DNA from: Heterostelium album PN500
Lineage: Eukaryota; Evosea; Eumycetozoa; Acytosteliales; Acytosteliaceae
NCBI RefSeq assembly: GCF_000004825.1
Contig: NW_008805071.1
Location: 1,364,001 to 1,428,000, forward strand
Length of the DNA: 64,000 nucleotides
Reading direction: 5' to 3'
The position numbers were made by a program, and so were the translations under genes. Positions 22,524 to 36,733 of the stretch are shown here, in pieces; within the stretch, counting starts at the first letter, position 1, and every line of letters starts with the position of its first letter. The notes below the pieces were generated by a model. The model was not told the DNA's origin, did no database searches, and saw only the letters and a program-made list of their open reading frames with translations.

Positions 22524-24776
22524 ATGTCATCAACAATGAATAATTGGTTATCCCATCCAATGGAAGAACTAAATGGTCTTAAGCATCATTTCGATGAGAC
22601 ATTGAAGAACTGGACTTCCTCTTTGACTCATCCAACATCGGAACCAACCGATTGGGGTTGGAAACCCAGAATGGATGTCTGTGAATCCAAGGACAACTAC
22701 AAAATCATCCTTGAATTGCCAGGTTTCCAACGTGATGATTTGGATGTCCAAGTCAATGGACGTTTCCTATCGATCAAGGGTAGTAAATTTGAAAAGTCCA
22801 CCGATGAATGGAAATTCCATCGTCGTGAAAGATATTCAGGTGGTGAATTCCATCGTGCTGTTGCATTACCAGAAGGTAATTACTATTTTAAATTATTTAT
22901 TTCTATTCTATTTTTCTAACAATTTCTATTTTTTTTATTCTATTTTCTCTATTTATATTTTTTAGGAATTGATGGATCATCTATCCAAGCAAAATTCCAA
23001 GGTGGTATGTTGACTCTTACCATTCCAAAGACTGGAGGTAAGAACACTCAACACATTACTCTCTTGGGAAGTGAGGAACACTCCAACCTCCGTTCAGTCA
23101 TTGAAGCCGAGGAAGCAGAGAGAAGAAGAAGAATCCAAGATTTCAATCCAACCTACTTGAAATCCGGTGTCAATAGTAAGATTGGATCGTTCATGGAGGA
23201 GGGATTCGGAAATAGAAGACTCTTTGGATTGGACAAGGATCTTGCCAAGAACTCCAATGAGAATCGTATCATGTCCAAGAGATTGGAGATGAACGAACGT
23301 GATCGTCGTGTTCGTGACAAGCGTGGTGAAGATCAGAAGAAGCTGTTGGCCAACAAGGTTTCAAAGATGGTCAAACCAAACAGCAGTGTCCAACTCCAAA
23401 AGTTGAAGCATGTACCACTCTTCAAGTCATCTCATCAAATGGAGGAGAAGGAACGTACCGATCGTATGCGTGACAAACGTGGTCAGGAAATCTCAAAGTC
23501 CAACGCCAAGAAGGTATCCAATATGATCAAGTCAAGTGGTCGTCATCAACTCAGACGTACTCCATCCAAATCTTCATTCCACCCAAGCGGTAAGAACTCA
23601 TTCCACAAGAACACCTCCAAGTTTGCTCAGATCCGTGTACACCCACACACTGAGCCATTCCACGGAAAGAAGTCTTGTTTGGCCGTTCACCAAATGGAAG
23701 AGAAGGAGAGAAACAGAAGAATGGCTGACAAGAATGGACAGCAACTCGCCAAGAAGAATGCCAAGAAGATCTCTGATATGGTCAAGAGAAGTGGAAAGAA
23801 ATCACTCCACCATGTCTCTCGTCCATCATCTTCATTCTCAAGAATTCCAATCACTACTGGAAGCAGCAGCAGTAAGTACAACTCTCACAGCTTCAAGTTC
23901 TCCAACTTTGGAAACATGAACACTCAAAAGATCAATGCCTGTAGACACATGGACAAGGTCGAGGAGAAAGAGAGAAACAGAAGACTCGCTGACAAGAATG
24001 GACAGCAAATCGCCAAGAAGAATGCCAAGAAGATCGCTGATATGGTAAAGAAGAGCGGTGGAAAATCACGTCTCCACCCATCTCCACACAGCTCATCCAA
24101 GAGAGACATTCATCACCACACATCTACTCATCGTACCATCTCCTTGGAAGAGAAAGAAAGACAAAGAAGATTGAAAGACAAGAAGGGACAAGCTGACGCC
24201 AAGAAGAATGCTATGAAGATCTCCAAGATGGTCGAGAGAGAAGGAAACAGAGCCAACCTCCACAAGGGTTCCACCAACCTCTCAAAGATCAACGCCGGTA
24301 AACACATGAACAAGATCGAAGAGAAGGAGAGATCCAGAAGAATCGCCGACAAGAAGGGAATGGCCGATTGCAAAAAGAATGCCAAGAAGGTATCTGACAT
24401 GATCAAGAAATCAGAGGGTGTAAATATGTTGAAGGTTAACCACGACAGTCCAATGAAGCATCATGACAACAGACAGTTGGATCTCATCGAGGAGAAAGAG
24501 AGAACCAGAAGATTGAAAGACAAGAAGGGTCAAGTCGACGCCAAGAAACTTGCCAATCTCATCTCACAGATGGTCAAGGGAAGCGGTGGAAAAACTCATC
24601 TCAATCCACACCCATTGAGTGCCACCAAGATGGAGTACAATAAGAGTACCAACAAATTCCTCGGTCAATTGGAAGAGAAGGAAAGAGAAAGAAGATTGAA
24701 AGACAAGAAGGGACAGGCTGATGCTAAAAAGACTGCCAAGAAGATTGCCGGAATGATTGGTCGTGCTTCATGTTAA
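22524..24776 (+). CDS. Small heat-shock protein (Hsp20/alpha-crystallin) fused to eight basic repeats, 720 aa
   Basis: Exons 22524-22875 and 22966-24776. Residues about 46-140 are an alpha-crystallin domain: WGWKPRMDVCESKDNYKIIL, ELPGFQRDDLDVQVNGRFLS, RRERYSGGEFHRAVALPEG, then GGMLTLTIPK (the conserved 'A/GxLxLxxPK' strand). Normal Hsp20 proteins end soon after; this one continues for about 570 residues. From residue 226 there are eight copies of a roughly 34-residue unit, consensus EEKERxRRLxDKKGQxDAKK then xAKKISxMVKxSGGK, at nucleotides 23289 onward, separated by Ser/His/Lys-rich spacers. The repeats are hydrophilic, highly charged and predicted helical. Coding sequence is much less AT-rich and uses preferred codons (CGT, AAG, GGT, ATC), suggesting high expression. 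The chaperone part is certain; the repeat function is unknown. Confidence 0.88.
23289..24773 (+). repeat. Eight-fold protein-level repeat array in the sHSP fusion gene
   Basis: Cores begin near residues 226 and 686 for the first and last copies. Units 3 and 4 are almost identical (EEKERNRRMADKNGQQLAKK versus EEKERNRRLADKNGQQIAKK), pointing to a fairly recent duplication; units 1 and 2 are the most diverged. Spacers vary from about 8 to about 50 residues. Confidence 0.88.
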
Positions 24777-25151
24777 ACATGCAACTCCCCTCCAAAACAC
24801 AACTACAAAAAAGAAATAATAAAAAAATTGTTTAAATATATTTAACATTTTCTTATATAAATAATATATAATAAAAAAAAAATGAAAATAATTACAAAAA
24901 ACTTGATTAAATAAAATATTTTATCTATTTATAAAAATATCGCTATTTGTATTTGTTCAATAAACAATAATAATAATTGAGAAAACTAAACTAGTTTTTT
25001 AAATAAATTGTGGGAATTTTAATTGTTTGATCTAACTAACTACAAATTATCAAGTGTTGTTGTAAAGTTTGTTTTTCGAGAATAATAATTGTTGGTACTT
25101 CTTTACACTAAGAATGAAATTGAGAATAAAACAATATGATTTATAAGGTTT
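24777..25151. other. Convergent 3' intergenic region
   Basis: A/T-only spacer between two converging genes, with AATAAA-type signals near 24814-24820 on the plus strand. No gene seen. Confidence 0.5.
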
Positions 25152-27224
<2,073 letters not shown>

Positions 27225-28701
27225 ATTAGCAACTAACTAATAAAAAGCAATTTGTTTTTCCCAAAAAAAAAAAAAAAAAAAAAAAAAGAGCAATTCCAAT
27301 CCGATAATCCGATTCCAATCAATCTAATAAGTAGTAAACATTTATTTTATCCAAGTGAAAAAAAACTTAAATTTTTTAACTTTATTTATTTGTTTGTTAG
27401 TTATTATAATATTATGATTAAATTAGATATGTTATTTGACTATTGACTATTGACTTTGACTTGACTTTGACGGTGAAACACTTAACAATGAATTGAACGA
27501 ATAATAAAATGGTGCAAATGAAGATTGTACCCAGGATGCAAACCAATTAATTGGTTTAATTTAAAAAAAATATGAAAATTTTTAAAATTTTAATTTTTAT
27601 GATTTTATTTTGGTTTTTTTTTTAATGGGAAATGCATATACATTGGGGTTTGAATCAATCAATTTTTATTATTGGCAAACAACAACTTCTTAAAATTTTT
27701 TAAAAGTACAACTATCGGGTTATTATTGTTTTGAATGATGTAGATGTTAGGTGTAATTTCGATCGAATCACAAAAAAAAAAAAAAACAACAACAAAAATA
27801 TCGACATTGTAATCATATGATTATGATTTGTTGTTATGTGCAAAAGCGTTGAATAGTGGGGGTGACAATTCGCAAACCACAATAATGGTAAACATTTTGC
27901 TTAATTGTGGAAGCAAAGATAGAATTCACACAAAAATAATATTATTCAACACGACACGTGTCAGAAATGAAAAGAAGAAGGATCTACAGACTTCTTAGAA
28001 TGATATTAAAGAGAGAGAGAGAGAGATGAGTAGCTACGAAGTGCAAAGTAAATAAAGCAAAGTAAAGTGAAGTGAGGTGAAGTGTAGTGTTGTATAGCGC
28101 TGACTAATATTGTATACATACACTTTTTAGACCTGCTGTTTTGTATTGACCGGATGAAAAAAAAAAAACACCTTTAATGATGTGTTTAAGTTATGTGCTG
28201 TGTTTATGTTGTTATGTTATTACTAGAAACTATACAAAAGAGGAAGGAGAGATTGTAGGTGTTGAGGAGCGAAGAGGAAACGGAGGAAGAAGAAGATAGG
28301 ATAACAGAAGCAGAGAGAAGAAATGGTGTATCAGACTGAAAAAGATGATATTTTAATTATCATTTTGATACACATCTTTTTATCTAGAAAAAAATTCAAT
28401 ATTAAAATGAAAATTCTAAAACAGACACTCCGTTTCCACTCCTTCAACCACTCCACGATTTGCACCATGGTTAAGTTTATTATTAAATTTATTTTTATTT
28501 TTTTTATTTTTTGCGATTTCAAAAAAAAATTTTGACACCTAAACCACTCTTGATTAATTAAAAGTTTCTGTGACAAGCATGTATTATTATTAAGATATAA
28601 GGTTTTATTGATTTGATAAATAATTTTTATTTGTATTGTTTTGTTCTTTGTACATTTTACTCGTAGAGAGGTGTGGTTTCATATGATATCACTACACTAA
28701 C
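27225..28701. other. Intergenic region, 1.5 kb
   Basis: Upstream of the zinc-finger gene. Contains a 25-nt A run (27263-27287), GA-rich repeats near 28015-28030 and a purine-rich AAGTGAAGTGAGGTG stretch near 28060-28085. Open frames at 28320-28576 are T/A-run artefacts. No gene seen. Confidence 0.45.
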
Positions 28702-28958
28702 CTATGGTAATTGACTGATTGATTTCTTTGGTGGTGGAGTACCTTTGCCAACTTTTAAACCGGTTTGTTTTGAGTAGTCGTCATCTTTCTTTGGTGTCCA
28801 TACTCTTTCTTTGGCACCTGCTGGCTCATTTGCCTTTTGAATTTCCTGTTAATTGATAATTTTATAATGTTTAAATAAATTTTTTCTACCAAGTAAAATT
28901 TAATATATTATTTCTTTTATACCTTTTCAAAATGTGATACTAAATTCTTGTTTGACAT
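28702..28958 (-). CDS. Small basic hydrophilic protein, 59 aa, unknown
   Basis: Two exons, complement: 28923-28958 and 28702-28845, joined VSHFEK|EIQKANEPAG with standard GTATAA and AACAG splice sites. The protein is Lys/Pro-rich with RVWTPKKDDDYSKQTG and GLKVGKGTPPPKKS near the C-terminus. Codon quality is clearly better than in the flanking A/T DNA, which is why I accept such a small gene. No membrane segment, no Cys. I do not recognise the family; it looks like an intrinsically disordered small protein. Confidence 0.6.
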
Positions 28959-29975
28959 GATTCTATATGTATTTATTTATTTATATTTATTTAAAATGAA
29001 GAAAACAATATAAAAAAATTTGGATCTCCCTATTTCAGTAACATCCTTTCATTTGATTCCATCAAAAATTAAAAAAAAAAATAATAATCCAAACAAAAAT
29101 ATTACAATAAAAATTTGGGATGGGGTTGTGGTTGTTATTGTATTTAAAATCAAGTTGTCTGCAAAAAAAATATAGTTAAGTGAAAAAAAATTCAAAGAGT
29201 CAACCTGTCCTGTGTTGTATACAATCTTTAGGTCATTTTGAAAAACAAAAATATATTTTAAAACAAATATATCTGTTTACAGGCAAACACAGTGTTTAGT
29301 TCAATTGAATATTATTTATAAATTTTGCGTCTTGTTTAATATATTTACCACCAAATTCCATTTCATTTTTTTTTTATTCTATGGTCATCTTGTAGATTTA
29401 AATAACTTTGATAACAAATAATAACTATATTTTATTAACAAAATGCTATTTCTGTGAAATTTTAAGAAATAAACTAACTATGAAACACTAGATTCTTGAA
29501 AAAATGCAACTTTATTTAATATCTATTATTTTTATTTTTTAAAAATATCTGGTGGGATCCGATTTGGATCAAGTTATTATTTCCATACTTTTTTGAGGTG
29601 TTGGGTTCAATTCACCGATTGGCATGTACTCCGATGATTGGAAGTGGTTGTTGATGTTTTAATTGTGGTTTTCAAGAGAAACTTGACCATCATAATAAAA
29701 AATAGTGCCAAATGGATGGATTTTTTTTTTTTCACATACACCTGTCTATGTGCAAATACATGAATCAATCAAAAAAAAAAAATCTTTTTTTTTTTGGATT
29801 TTTCAAGCATTTTTTTATTTTATTTTTATTTTTATTTTTTAATAATTTTATTTTTTTGCAAAAACTGTTTGCGAATCTAGAGGGAAGTAAACAGATTTAT
29901 TGTTGAGAAACTGAAAACCAAAGAACACTATTTATTTATCTTTTTTTTTTGTTATTTAATTAGTTGAGCACTCTC
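28959..29975. other. Divergent intergenic region
   Basis: AT-rich region between a minus-strand small gene and the plus-strand membrane protein gene. T tracts near 29722-29731 and 29787-29796. A GGTTCAATTC sequence near 29605 resembles a tRNA B box, but no tRNA body is present. Nothing else seen. Confidence 0.45.
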
Positions 29976-31499
29976 ATGAAAGTTCAAATCAAATTATTGA
30001 TATCGGTCGTATTGTTGGTAACTTTGTTTGCCACCTTCACCGAGGCCAAATACACCAAAGGTCACTTGAAGACCAGTTCTTCGTGGGCCTATTTAGATAA
30101 GTTCTGTTTTGGTAACCATGGTAAGTTTAAATATATAATTATTTGACACTATTTTAAAAAAGAAATAGTGAGATATTTCGAATATGTGTTTGAAAATTGT
30201 TATTATTTTACTAATATTAATTACTATAATTTATTACTACTATATAGGTCAGGGACATTTCACATTCTCTGGAAAATCAAGCAGTCCAAACATTGGATTA
30301 TATATTTATGATGATGTTCAAGGATCATGGAACTCTGTTTACAAATCAAGCAAGACTTGTGATGAAAAGACCAACATCTCACTTCCAATCAACCCACAAC
30401 CAACTTTTGACGGTGAGAAATATACCTATCCAGTAAATGACTTTATGCGTCCACATTATTGGTATTTGGTTGCTGCCAACTGTCAAGACGACGACGGTAT
30501 CAACTTGGAATACACTATCAGTTGGATCAATGCTGGTGGCCTTTGGAAAGCTGAATTCTCATACGATGATCAAGGTCTTGAGGCCATGTATCTCGTCTAC
30601 TTCTGGTTCTTCTTACTCTTGGGTGCATACAGTTGTTACTCTGCTTGGGTTCTCATGTCCACCAAATCATTCCACCCAGTAAGTAAAACAAAACAAAACA
30701 AACATATATTTAAGGTATCAAAACAATTTTCAACTAATATTTTCTATTATTTATTTTTTTAATAGATTGTAAAATTATTAACCATTTCAATTATTTTGGA
30801 ATTCCTTTCTGTTTTTATCTTATTGATTCACTACGGTGCATATTCACATGATGGTGTTGGTGCTAAAGGTTTACAAGGTTTCGGTGAACGTAAGTAATTT
30901 TAAATTATCAAATTTGATGTACATTTCATAAACTAATAATTGTTCTTTTAGTTTTGGATTTGGGTGCTCAATTGACATTCATCTTATTGTTGATTTTGAT
31001 TGCAAAGGGTTGGGCTATCTCCAGAGTCACCATCGATGAGAAGAAGATCATTCTCGGTGTTATGGGTATTCTCTCAGCACTCTATTTGATTATGTTCATC
31101 TGGTACAAGGCTGGTCAAGACAAGGCATCGACCGTCTACATGTACGACACTGTTCCAGGTATTATTTTGTTGGTCGTCCGTTCACTCGCCATGGTTTGGT
31201 TCATGTGGTGCGGTTACAACACCTACATGGAAGAGAACCACCCAGCCAAGCGTAAGTTCTACACCTACTTTGGAATTGCATTCGTCATTTGGTTCTTGGC
31301 TTTGCCATTCATCTGTATCGTTGCATCGGCCGTCGATTCATGGATTCGTCAAAAGGTCGTTCTCGCTTTCTACGTCACCTTTAACTTCTTGGCATTGGCC
31401 GGTCTCTCCATCCTTCTCTCGCCATCGCGTGCCAGCGACTACTTTACCATCTCTGGTCGTGTAGACACTGCCGGTTCAGTTCCATATGAATCCATCTAA
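29976..31499 (+). CDS. GPR180/TMEM145-type seven-helix membrane protein, 415 aa
   Basis: Rhodopsin-like GPCR transmembrane-domain family (intimal thickness-related receptor group). Exons 29976-30120, 30248-30678, 30766-30889 and 30952-31499. MKVQIKLL starts a clear signal peptide (LISVVLLVTLFATFTEA). An ectodomain of about 160 residues (GHFTFSGKSSSPNIGLYIYD, paired Cys residues) precedes seven hydrophobic segments starting at EAMYLVYFWFFLLLGAYSCY. Later signatures: GWAISRVTIDEKKIILGVMG, DTVPGIILLVVRSLAMVWFM, then RKFYTYFGIAFVIWFLALPF. Length and order match the family. C-rich codon choice (ATC, TTC, GTC) indicates good expression. Ligand unknown; in other organisms the family acts at the cell surface or secretory pathway. 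Confidence 0.85.
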
Positions 31500-32766
31500 A
31501 ACCACAAACTCCAACACAATATCAAATAGTAATAGTAATAAATTCAAACCAACAATATTTATAAATGTAATATTTATGGAATTTTTTTATGAATAATAAT
31601 AAAATAATAAAAATAAAAACATATGTTTTATTAATTAAATTAAATTAAATTAGATTTCCAATTATCTTTCCATTAATTAAAGGAAGATTTCAAACCCAAC
31701 CAAATCAGAAATTTCAAACTTTATAATTTCAAATATTGTTCCGATTTTGTTACTATATGATATACATATTATGTTGGTAGTTCATTCCATCCACCGATTG
31801 TTTAGATGTTTAGAATATTCTAAATTTAACTTGTTTAATGACTCATATAAATATACTTTTATAACTTTCTTTTTTTTCTTTTTTTCAAATTATTTTTGTG
31901 ATTGAATTTTCTGACTATTAAAAGTTAAGGAATAGATGAGTCATCAAACACCAAGATCCCAAATATGAAATAATTAATTTTTTTTCAAACTTCAAAAAAA
32001 CCCCAAAGTTTAAATTTTTAAACGAAACATATTTTTTTTTTTTTTTTCTTGAACACCAACAATCTTATTAAGAATCATAAACAGTTGCAACTTATTTATT
32101 TAGATAAACAGATAGGATAGTGAATTAAACTTCGCATATCACAAAAAAAAAAAACTAAATATTTTAATTTTTATTATTGTGTAAGTCGAATCAAAAATAA
32201 GTAAAGAGTCTGTCTACTTAACATAATAATAACTACAAATAACCTCAACAGCAAAACAAAACAAAAATAATAATAAGAAGAAGAAGAAGAAGATAAAACA
32301 GTCATTCATTTATTTATATCATTAAGAATTTGTGTTTTTTTTCGTTTTTATTTTTTTTAACCTGTTCAATAAATAAACCACAACTTACAGTCATCAACAA
32401 CAACATCAACAACAACAACAATAACAAAAAATTAAATTTAATTATTAAATCAACAAATTTCAAAATAAAATTGTACAAGAATAGAATTTGAAAATTAAAT
32501 AGATAGATTCAATATTTTAAATTAGATAAAATTATTAATTCATATTTTTATTTTTTCATATTTTATATTTATATATATTGTAAAAATAGATTATTTTGTT
32601 ATTTTATAGATTATTTTTAGATAGATAGATAGAGTAAATAGATAGGAAATATAGTTAGAGAGATAGATTAGTTGTTGCTTTTTTTATAAATAGTTTTAAT
32701 TTTAAAAGATAGATAGAAATATACAGATAGATATTTAAATATATATAGATAGATAGAGTTTAAACA
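31500..32766. other. Intergenic region and 5' leader of the Ca2+-ATPase gene
   Basis: AT-rich with an AAG triplet run near 32275-32293, AAC triplet runs near 32395-32425 and, over the last 150 bp, interrupted GATA/AGAT tetranucleotide repeats reaching almost to the start codon. No gene seen. Confidence 0.5.
32615..32758 (+). repeat. Interrupted (AGAT)n tetranucleotide repeats in a 5' leader
   Basis: Several AGATAGATAG blocks lie directly upstream of the ATG at 32767. Similar blocks precede the CNOT2 start (37661) and the start at 60652. Confidence 0.8.
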
Positions 32767-35695
32767 ATGGTCAAATATCATTTTGATGGTTTAGATGAAC
32801 GAAAAGTAAATGATAGTAGAGAAAAGTATGGAGCGAATACACTGCCACCTGTAAAGGTGGAAAGTTTCTTTGAAAAGTTAAAAGGTAACTTTGAAGATCC
32901 ACTGATTCATATTTTGTGTGTGGCGTTGGTAATCACAGTGGTTTTGGCATTCTTTGGCTATGCAGAGTGGTTCGAGGGTATCGGTATTGCAAGCGCCGTC
33001 TTCTTGGCCACGTTTGTCTCGACCTACTCAGAGTACAAGAACGAGAACTCCTTCCAGGAGCTCCAAGAGAAGGCATCGCGTATCAAGTGCAACGTGTTCC
33101 GTAACGGAAATCACGTGCAACACATCTACGCCTTTGACGTCGTAGTCGGCGACTACGTACTTTTACAAGCTGGTGACAAGATTCCAGCCGATGGCAAGTT
33201 GGTTGCCGGTGAACTCTTTGTGAATCAATCGTCGCTCAACGGTGAGAGCCAGCTCGAGAAGAAAACAGTGGCACCCGACTCTTACAAGCCAGCCTACAAA
33301 AACAACTTCCTCGACGACCATCTCTGCTTCCGTGGCTCCGTAGTGGAGGACGGCGAGGGTGTGCTCCTCGTCGACAGCGTCGGTAGCGCCACCATCTACG
33401 GTGAGCTCGCCGTCGAACTCTCCAAGGCAGACGAGCGTGAATCGCCACTGCAAATCAAGCTCGGTCGACTCGCCGACAACATCTCGACACTCGGATACAT
33501 CGGTGCTTGTTTCATCGTTGTTTCGTTCCTCTTCAAGCAGTTCATCATGGACAATGGCTATCAATGGGATCAGATCCGCACCTACATCTCCAACTACCCG
33601 ATGGTACTCCGTGACATTGTCAACTCGGTCACCCTCGCCATCATTATTATTGTCGTCGCCGTCCCCGAAGGTTTGCCAATGATGATTGCCATCGTTCTCT
33701 CGTTGAACATGCGTAAGTTGTTGAAGGCCAAAGTACTCGTTCGTAAGCTCCTTGGAATTGAGACTGCCGGTAGTTTGGATATTCTGTTTGTCGATAAAAC
33801 AGGTACAATCACCAAGGGTCAGTTCATTCCACGTACGTTTGTCAGTGGAAGCGGTGTCACCTACAAAGGATTCAACCAGATTCCACAGGAACTCAGAGAT
33901 GTACTCTCTTTTGCAGTCAGAGAATCAACTTCATCCGTCATCGATGGGGACGGACAAATTGTTGGTGGAAACGCATCGGACAAAGCGCTCCTTCAATTCC
34001 TCGACCAAAGCTCACTCATGAAAGATTACAGCGTAGAGATCGTCAAGGAAATTCTATTCCACTCTGAACGTAAATATTCCGCTGCCTTGATGAATGTTCC
34101 AATTCAAGGTGGTCCATCAGGTAAACCACCATTAGGTATCTTAAAGTAAGTTGGTTTCTCAGATCGAATAACAAATGATATCATTCTTCTAACATGTTTA
34201 TTGTTATATTTAGGTGTTCTAAACATCATAGTAGTGATTCGATTGATATCACTTGTTTGAAGGGAGCACCAGAGATTGTAATTAGTCGTTGTACTTCACA
34301 CTTCAATGAAGACGGTTTCATTGAACCAATTCCAAATATCGATGCTTTCACTACAGAGATCAACAAGCTCTCGGAGCAAGGTATCAGAGTTATTGCTGTC
34401 GCCGTTTCAAAGGAGCCACTCAAGGAGACTGAAAAGTTGCCAAACAATTTGATTTTGGTCGGTGTCGTCGGTGTCTACGATGAGATTCGTGAGGAATCGA
34501 GAGGTGCCATTCAAACAGCTAAGGGTGCAGGTGTTCAAGTCGTCATGATTACAGGTGACAAGCGTGAAACAGCCATTGCAGTCGCCCATCAAATCGGATT
34601 GATTGCACCGGGTGAAGAGCATCAACCGGGTGTCGTCATCACTTCGCTCGACTTGCAACACGTCACCGACGAGCGTCTCAAGGAGATGATTCCACATCTC
34701 CGTGTTGTCTCTCGTGCACTGCCAAAGGACAAGACTCGTTTCGTCAATGTCGCTCAATCGCTTCACAAGGTTGTCGGTATGACTGGTGACGGTGTCAACG
34801 ATTCCGCCGCTCTCAAGCACGCCGACGTCGGTTTCGCCATGGGCAGTGGATCGGAAGTCTCAAAGGAGGCAGCCGACATTGTCATTCTCGACGACAATTT
34901 CGCATCGATTACCAAAGCCGTACTCTATGGTCGTACCATCTACAAGTCGATCCAAAAGTTCATTGTATTCCAATCGACCATCAATGTAGCTTCAACTCTT
35001 ATCGTATTTTTAGGTCCATTCATGGGTATCGATTTCCCACTCACACTTATTCAATTGCTCTGGGTCAACTTGGTTATGGACACTCTTGCAGCACTTGCAT
35101 TCGGTGGTGAACCAGCTCTCGAGCGTTACATGAAGAATAAACCAATCAAGAGAGATCAAAATATTATTACACCAAGGTAAATAAGAAGAAAACAAACAAC
35201 CATCAATACAATTATACAAGTTAATTAATCAACTAACATATTTACTATTATTATTATATTAGAATGTGGGCATCAATTTTAAGTGGTGGACCATTCATTT
35301 GGGCAATGTCAGTTACATTCTTGACTAACGATAATGTTGAATCTTTCTTCACAAGAAATGGAATTCCTTCAGAACCGGTCTTCTTGACAGCATTCTTTGT
35401 ATTCTTTATTTTTATGGCTGTGATCAACGCCTTCAACGTTCGTACCCACAGACTCAACTTGTTCGATCATCTTTTGGATAACAAGGGATTCATTTTGGTG
35501 GTTCTCTTTATTTTCATTGTGCAAATCGTATTCACTTATATTGGTGGACGTGTACTAAGAACTGTCGGACTCAACTTGAACGAATGGGTCGTAATCATTC
35601 TTGCCTCACTCACTATTATCCCATTCGACCTTTTACGTAAATCACTAATGAATTTATTTCTTCACTCAACGAGCAGAAGAGTCAAACGAGAGTAA
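32767..35695 (+). CDS. P2-type Ca2+-translocating ATPase (PMCA-like, short), 924 aa
   Basis: Exons 32767-34145, 34214-35176 and 35263-35695. All cytoplasmic domains and about ten helices are present. Motifs: VVAVPEGLPM (helix 4 Ca2+ site), phosphorylated Asp in FVDKTGTITKG, LKGAPEIVISRC (ATP site), VVMITGDKRETAIAVAHQIG, MTGDGVNDSAALKHADVGFA, and helix 6 LLWVNLVMDTLAALA with the Asn/Asp Ca2+ ligands. The protein ends soon after helix 10 (TSRRVKRE), so the calmodulin-binding tail of animal PMCA is missing. Oddities: the actuator loop reads SSLNGESQ where TGES is usual, and the phosphorylation motif is DKTGTIT and not DKTGTLT. The overall style resembles short bacterial PMCA-type pumps. Exon 1 coding is markedly GC-richer than neighbours. 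Pumps Ca2+ out of the cytosol, to the outside or the contractile vacuole. Confidence 0.9.
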
Positions 35696-35863
35696 AATAA
35701 AATACGTTTAATAAAAAAATAAAAATAAAAGAAAATAATATAATAAATAATATATATTAAAATTTTATTATTTTTATTATTATTTATATTAGAGATTAAT
35801 TCAAACAAGTTGAAATACAATTTCATTCTTTATTTTTCTATAATATTTCATCACTCTAATTAA

Positions 35864-36700
35864 AATGGATAATCAATTTGAAAATAAAAGATTTAAATCT
35901 AATCCAGATATTATATTTAAAATTCAATCATTAGGATCTTTGGGATTTCAAATGTCTTCATCTTTATATACTATATCAAGGTTTGGTAAATTATTGCAAA
36001 TTTAAACAATGTTTGTTAATAAATAAAAAGATATTCCAAAAATAATAGGTAAATCTATTATCTCAATAGAAAAAATTGCTAATGAGGTGAACTTATATAG
36101 ATTAATGAATTTTTTCTTTTTTTAAATGGTATTTTTAATGAAATGGTTAGTGAAATACTATTCTCGAGAATAACCAGATGTCATTTTCATTTTGTGATCC
36201 TTCGGTTAGAGATACAGTTGTAATGCTGGGAGGACAATTCTTTTCACTTCCTTATCATTCATTATATGAAACCTTAGAGACTGGTGTTTGCCAAACCTCG
36301 AGATCACTAAATGGTAAGAGTATCTTGCAGTTTTGTCTTGAAAATCGACAAGTTGCAAAGGATTTCTCTACAGGCATGACAGGTCTAGCAGTTGAAGCTA
36401 TACCATTGTTAGCAAAACTTGGAGAATATGGAAAGTTTGAAGTTGTCTGTGATATCGGAGGATCAGCTGCAATATAAGAAACTAAATTAATAATGTATTT
36501 ATTCTTAAATTAATATAAATATTTAATTAGTTTATCAAAAGAAATTTATAACGAAAGTTATCAATTTTGATTTACCCAAAGTTATAGATGAAGTTATGTT
36601 CCCACTGATAGTAGACTATCTTTTTATCCTGGTAGTTTCTTTGAGACAATTCCAAATGCCGATTGTTTTATTATAAAGAACATCATTCACAACTAGTCTG
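35864..36700 (+). pseudogene. Degenerate type-2 O-methyltransferase
   Basis: Fragments of a dictyostelid O-methyltransferase (DmtA/polyketide OMT type, SAM-dependent) occur in order but in several frames. N-terminus MDNQFENKRFKSNPDIIFKI and FQMSSSLYTIS at 35864; KSIISIEKIANEV near 36053; GIFNEMVSEILFSR near 36128; then a frame change to DTVVMLGGQFFSLPYHSLY and FEVVCDIGGS (SAM motif I) ending at a stop at 36476; and further remnants FDLPKVIDE near 36568 and FYPGSFFETIPNADCFIIKN near 36625. Frameshifts and stops interrupt it and the catalytic C-terminus is not intact, so it cannot make a full enzyme. Introns explain at most one of the breaks. Confidence 0.75.
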
Positions 36701-36733
36701 ATTAAGAATCAAAGTTAATTAAGCTTTATTTCC

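Noticed and set aside
28320-28576. Overlapping 70-80 codon frames on both strands
   Set aside because: Composed of Ile/Lys/Phe from A/T runs, with no family features or splice partners.
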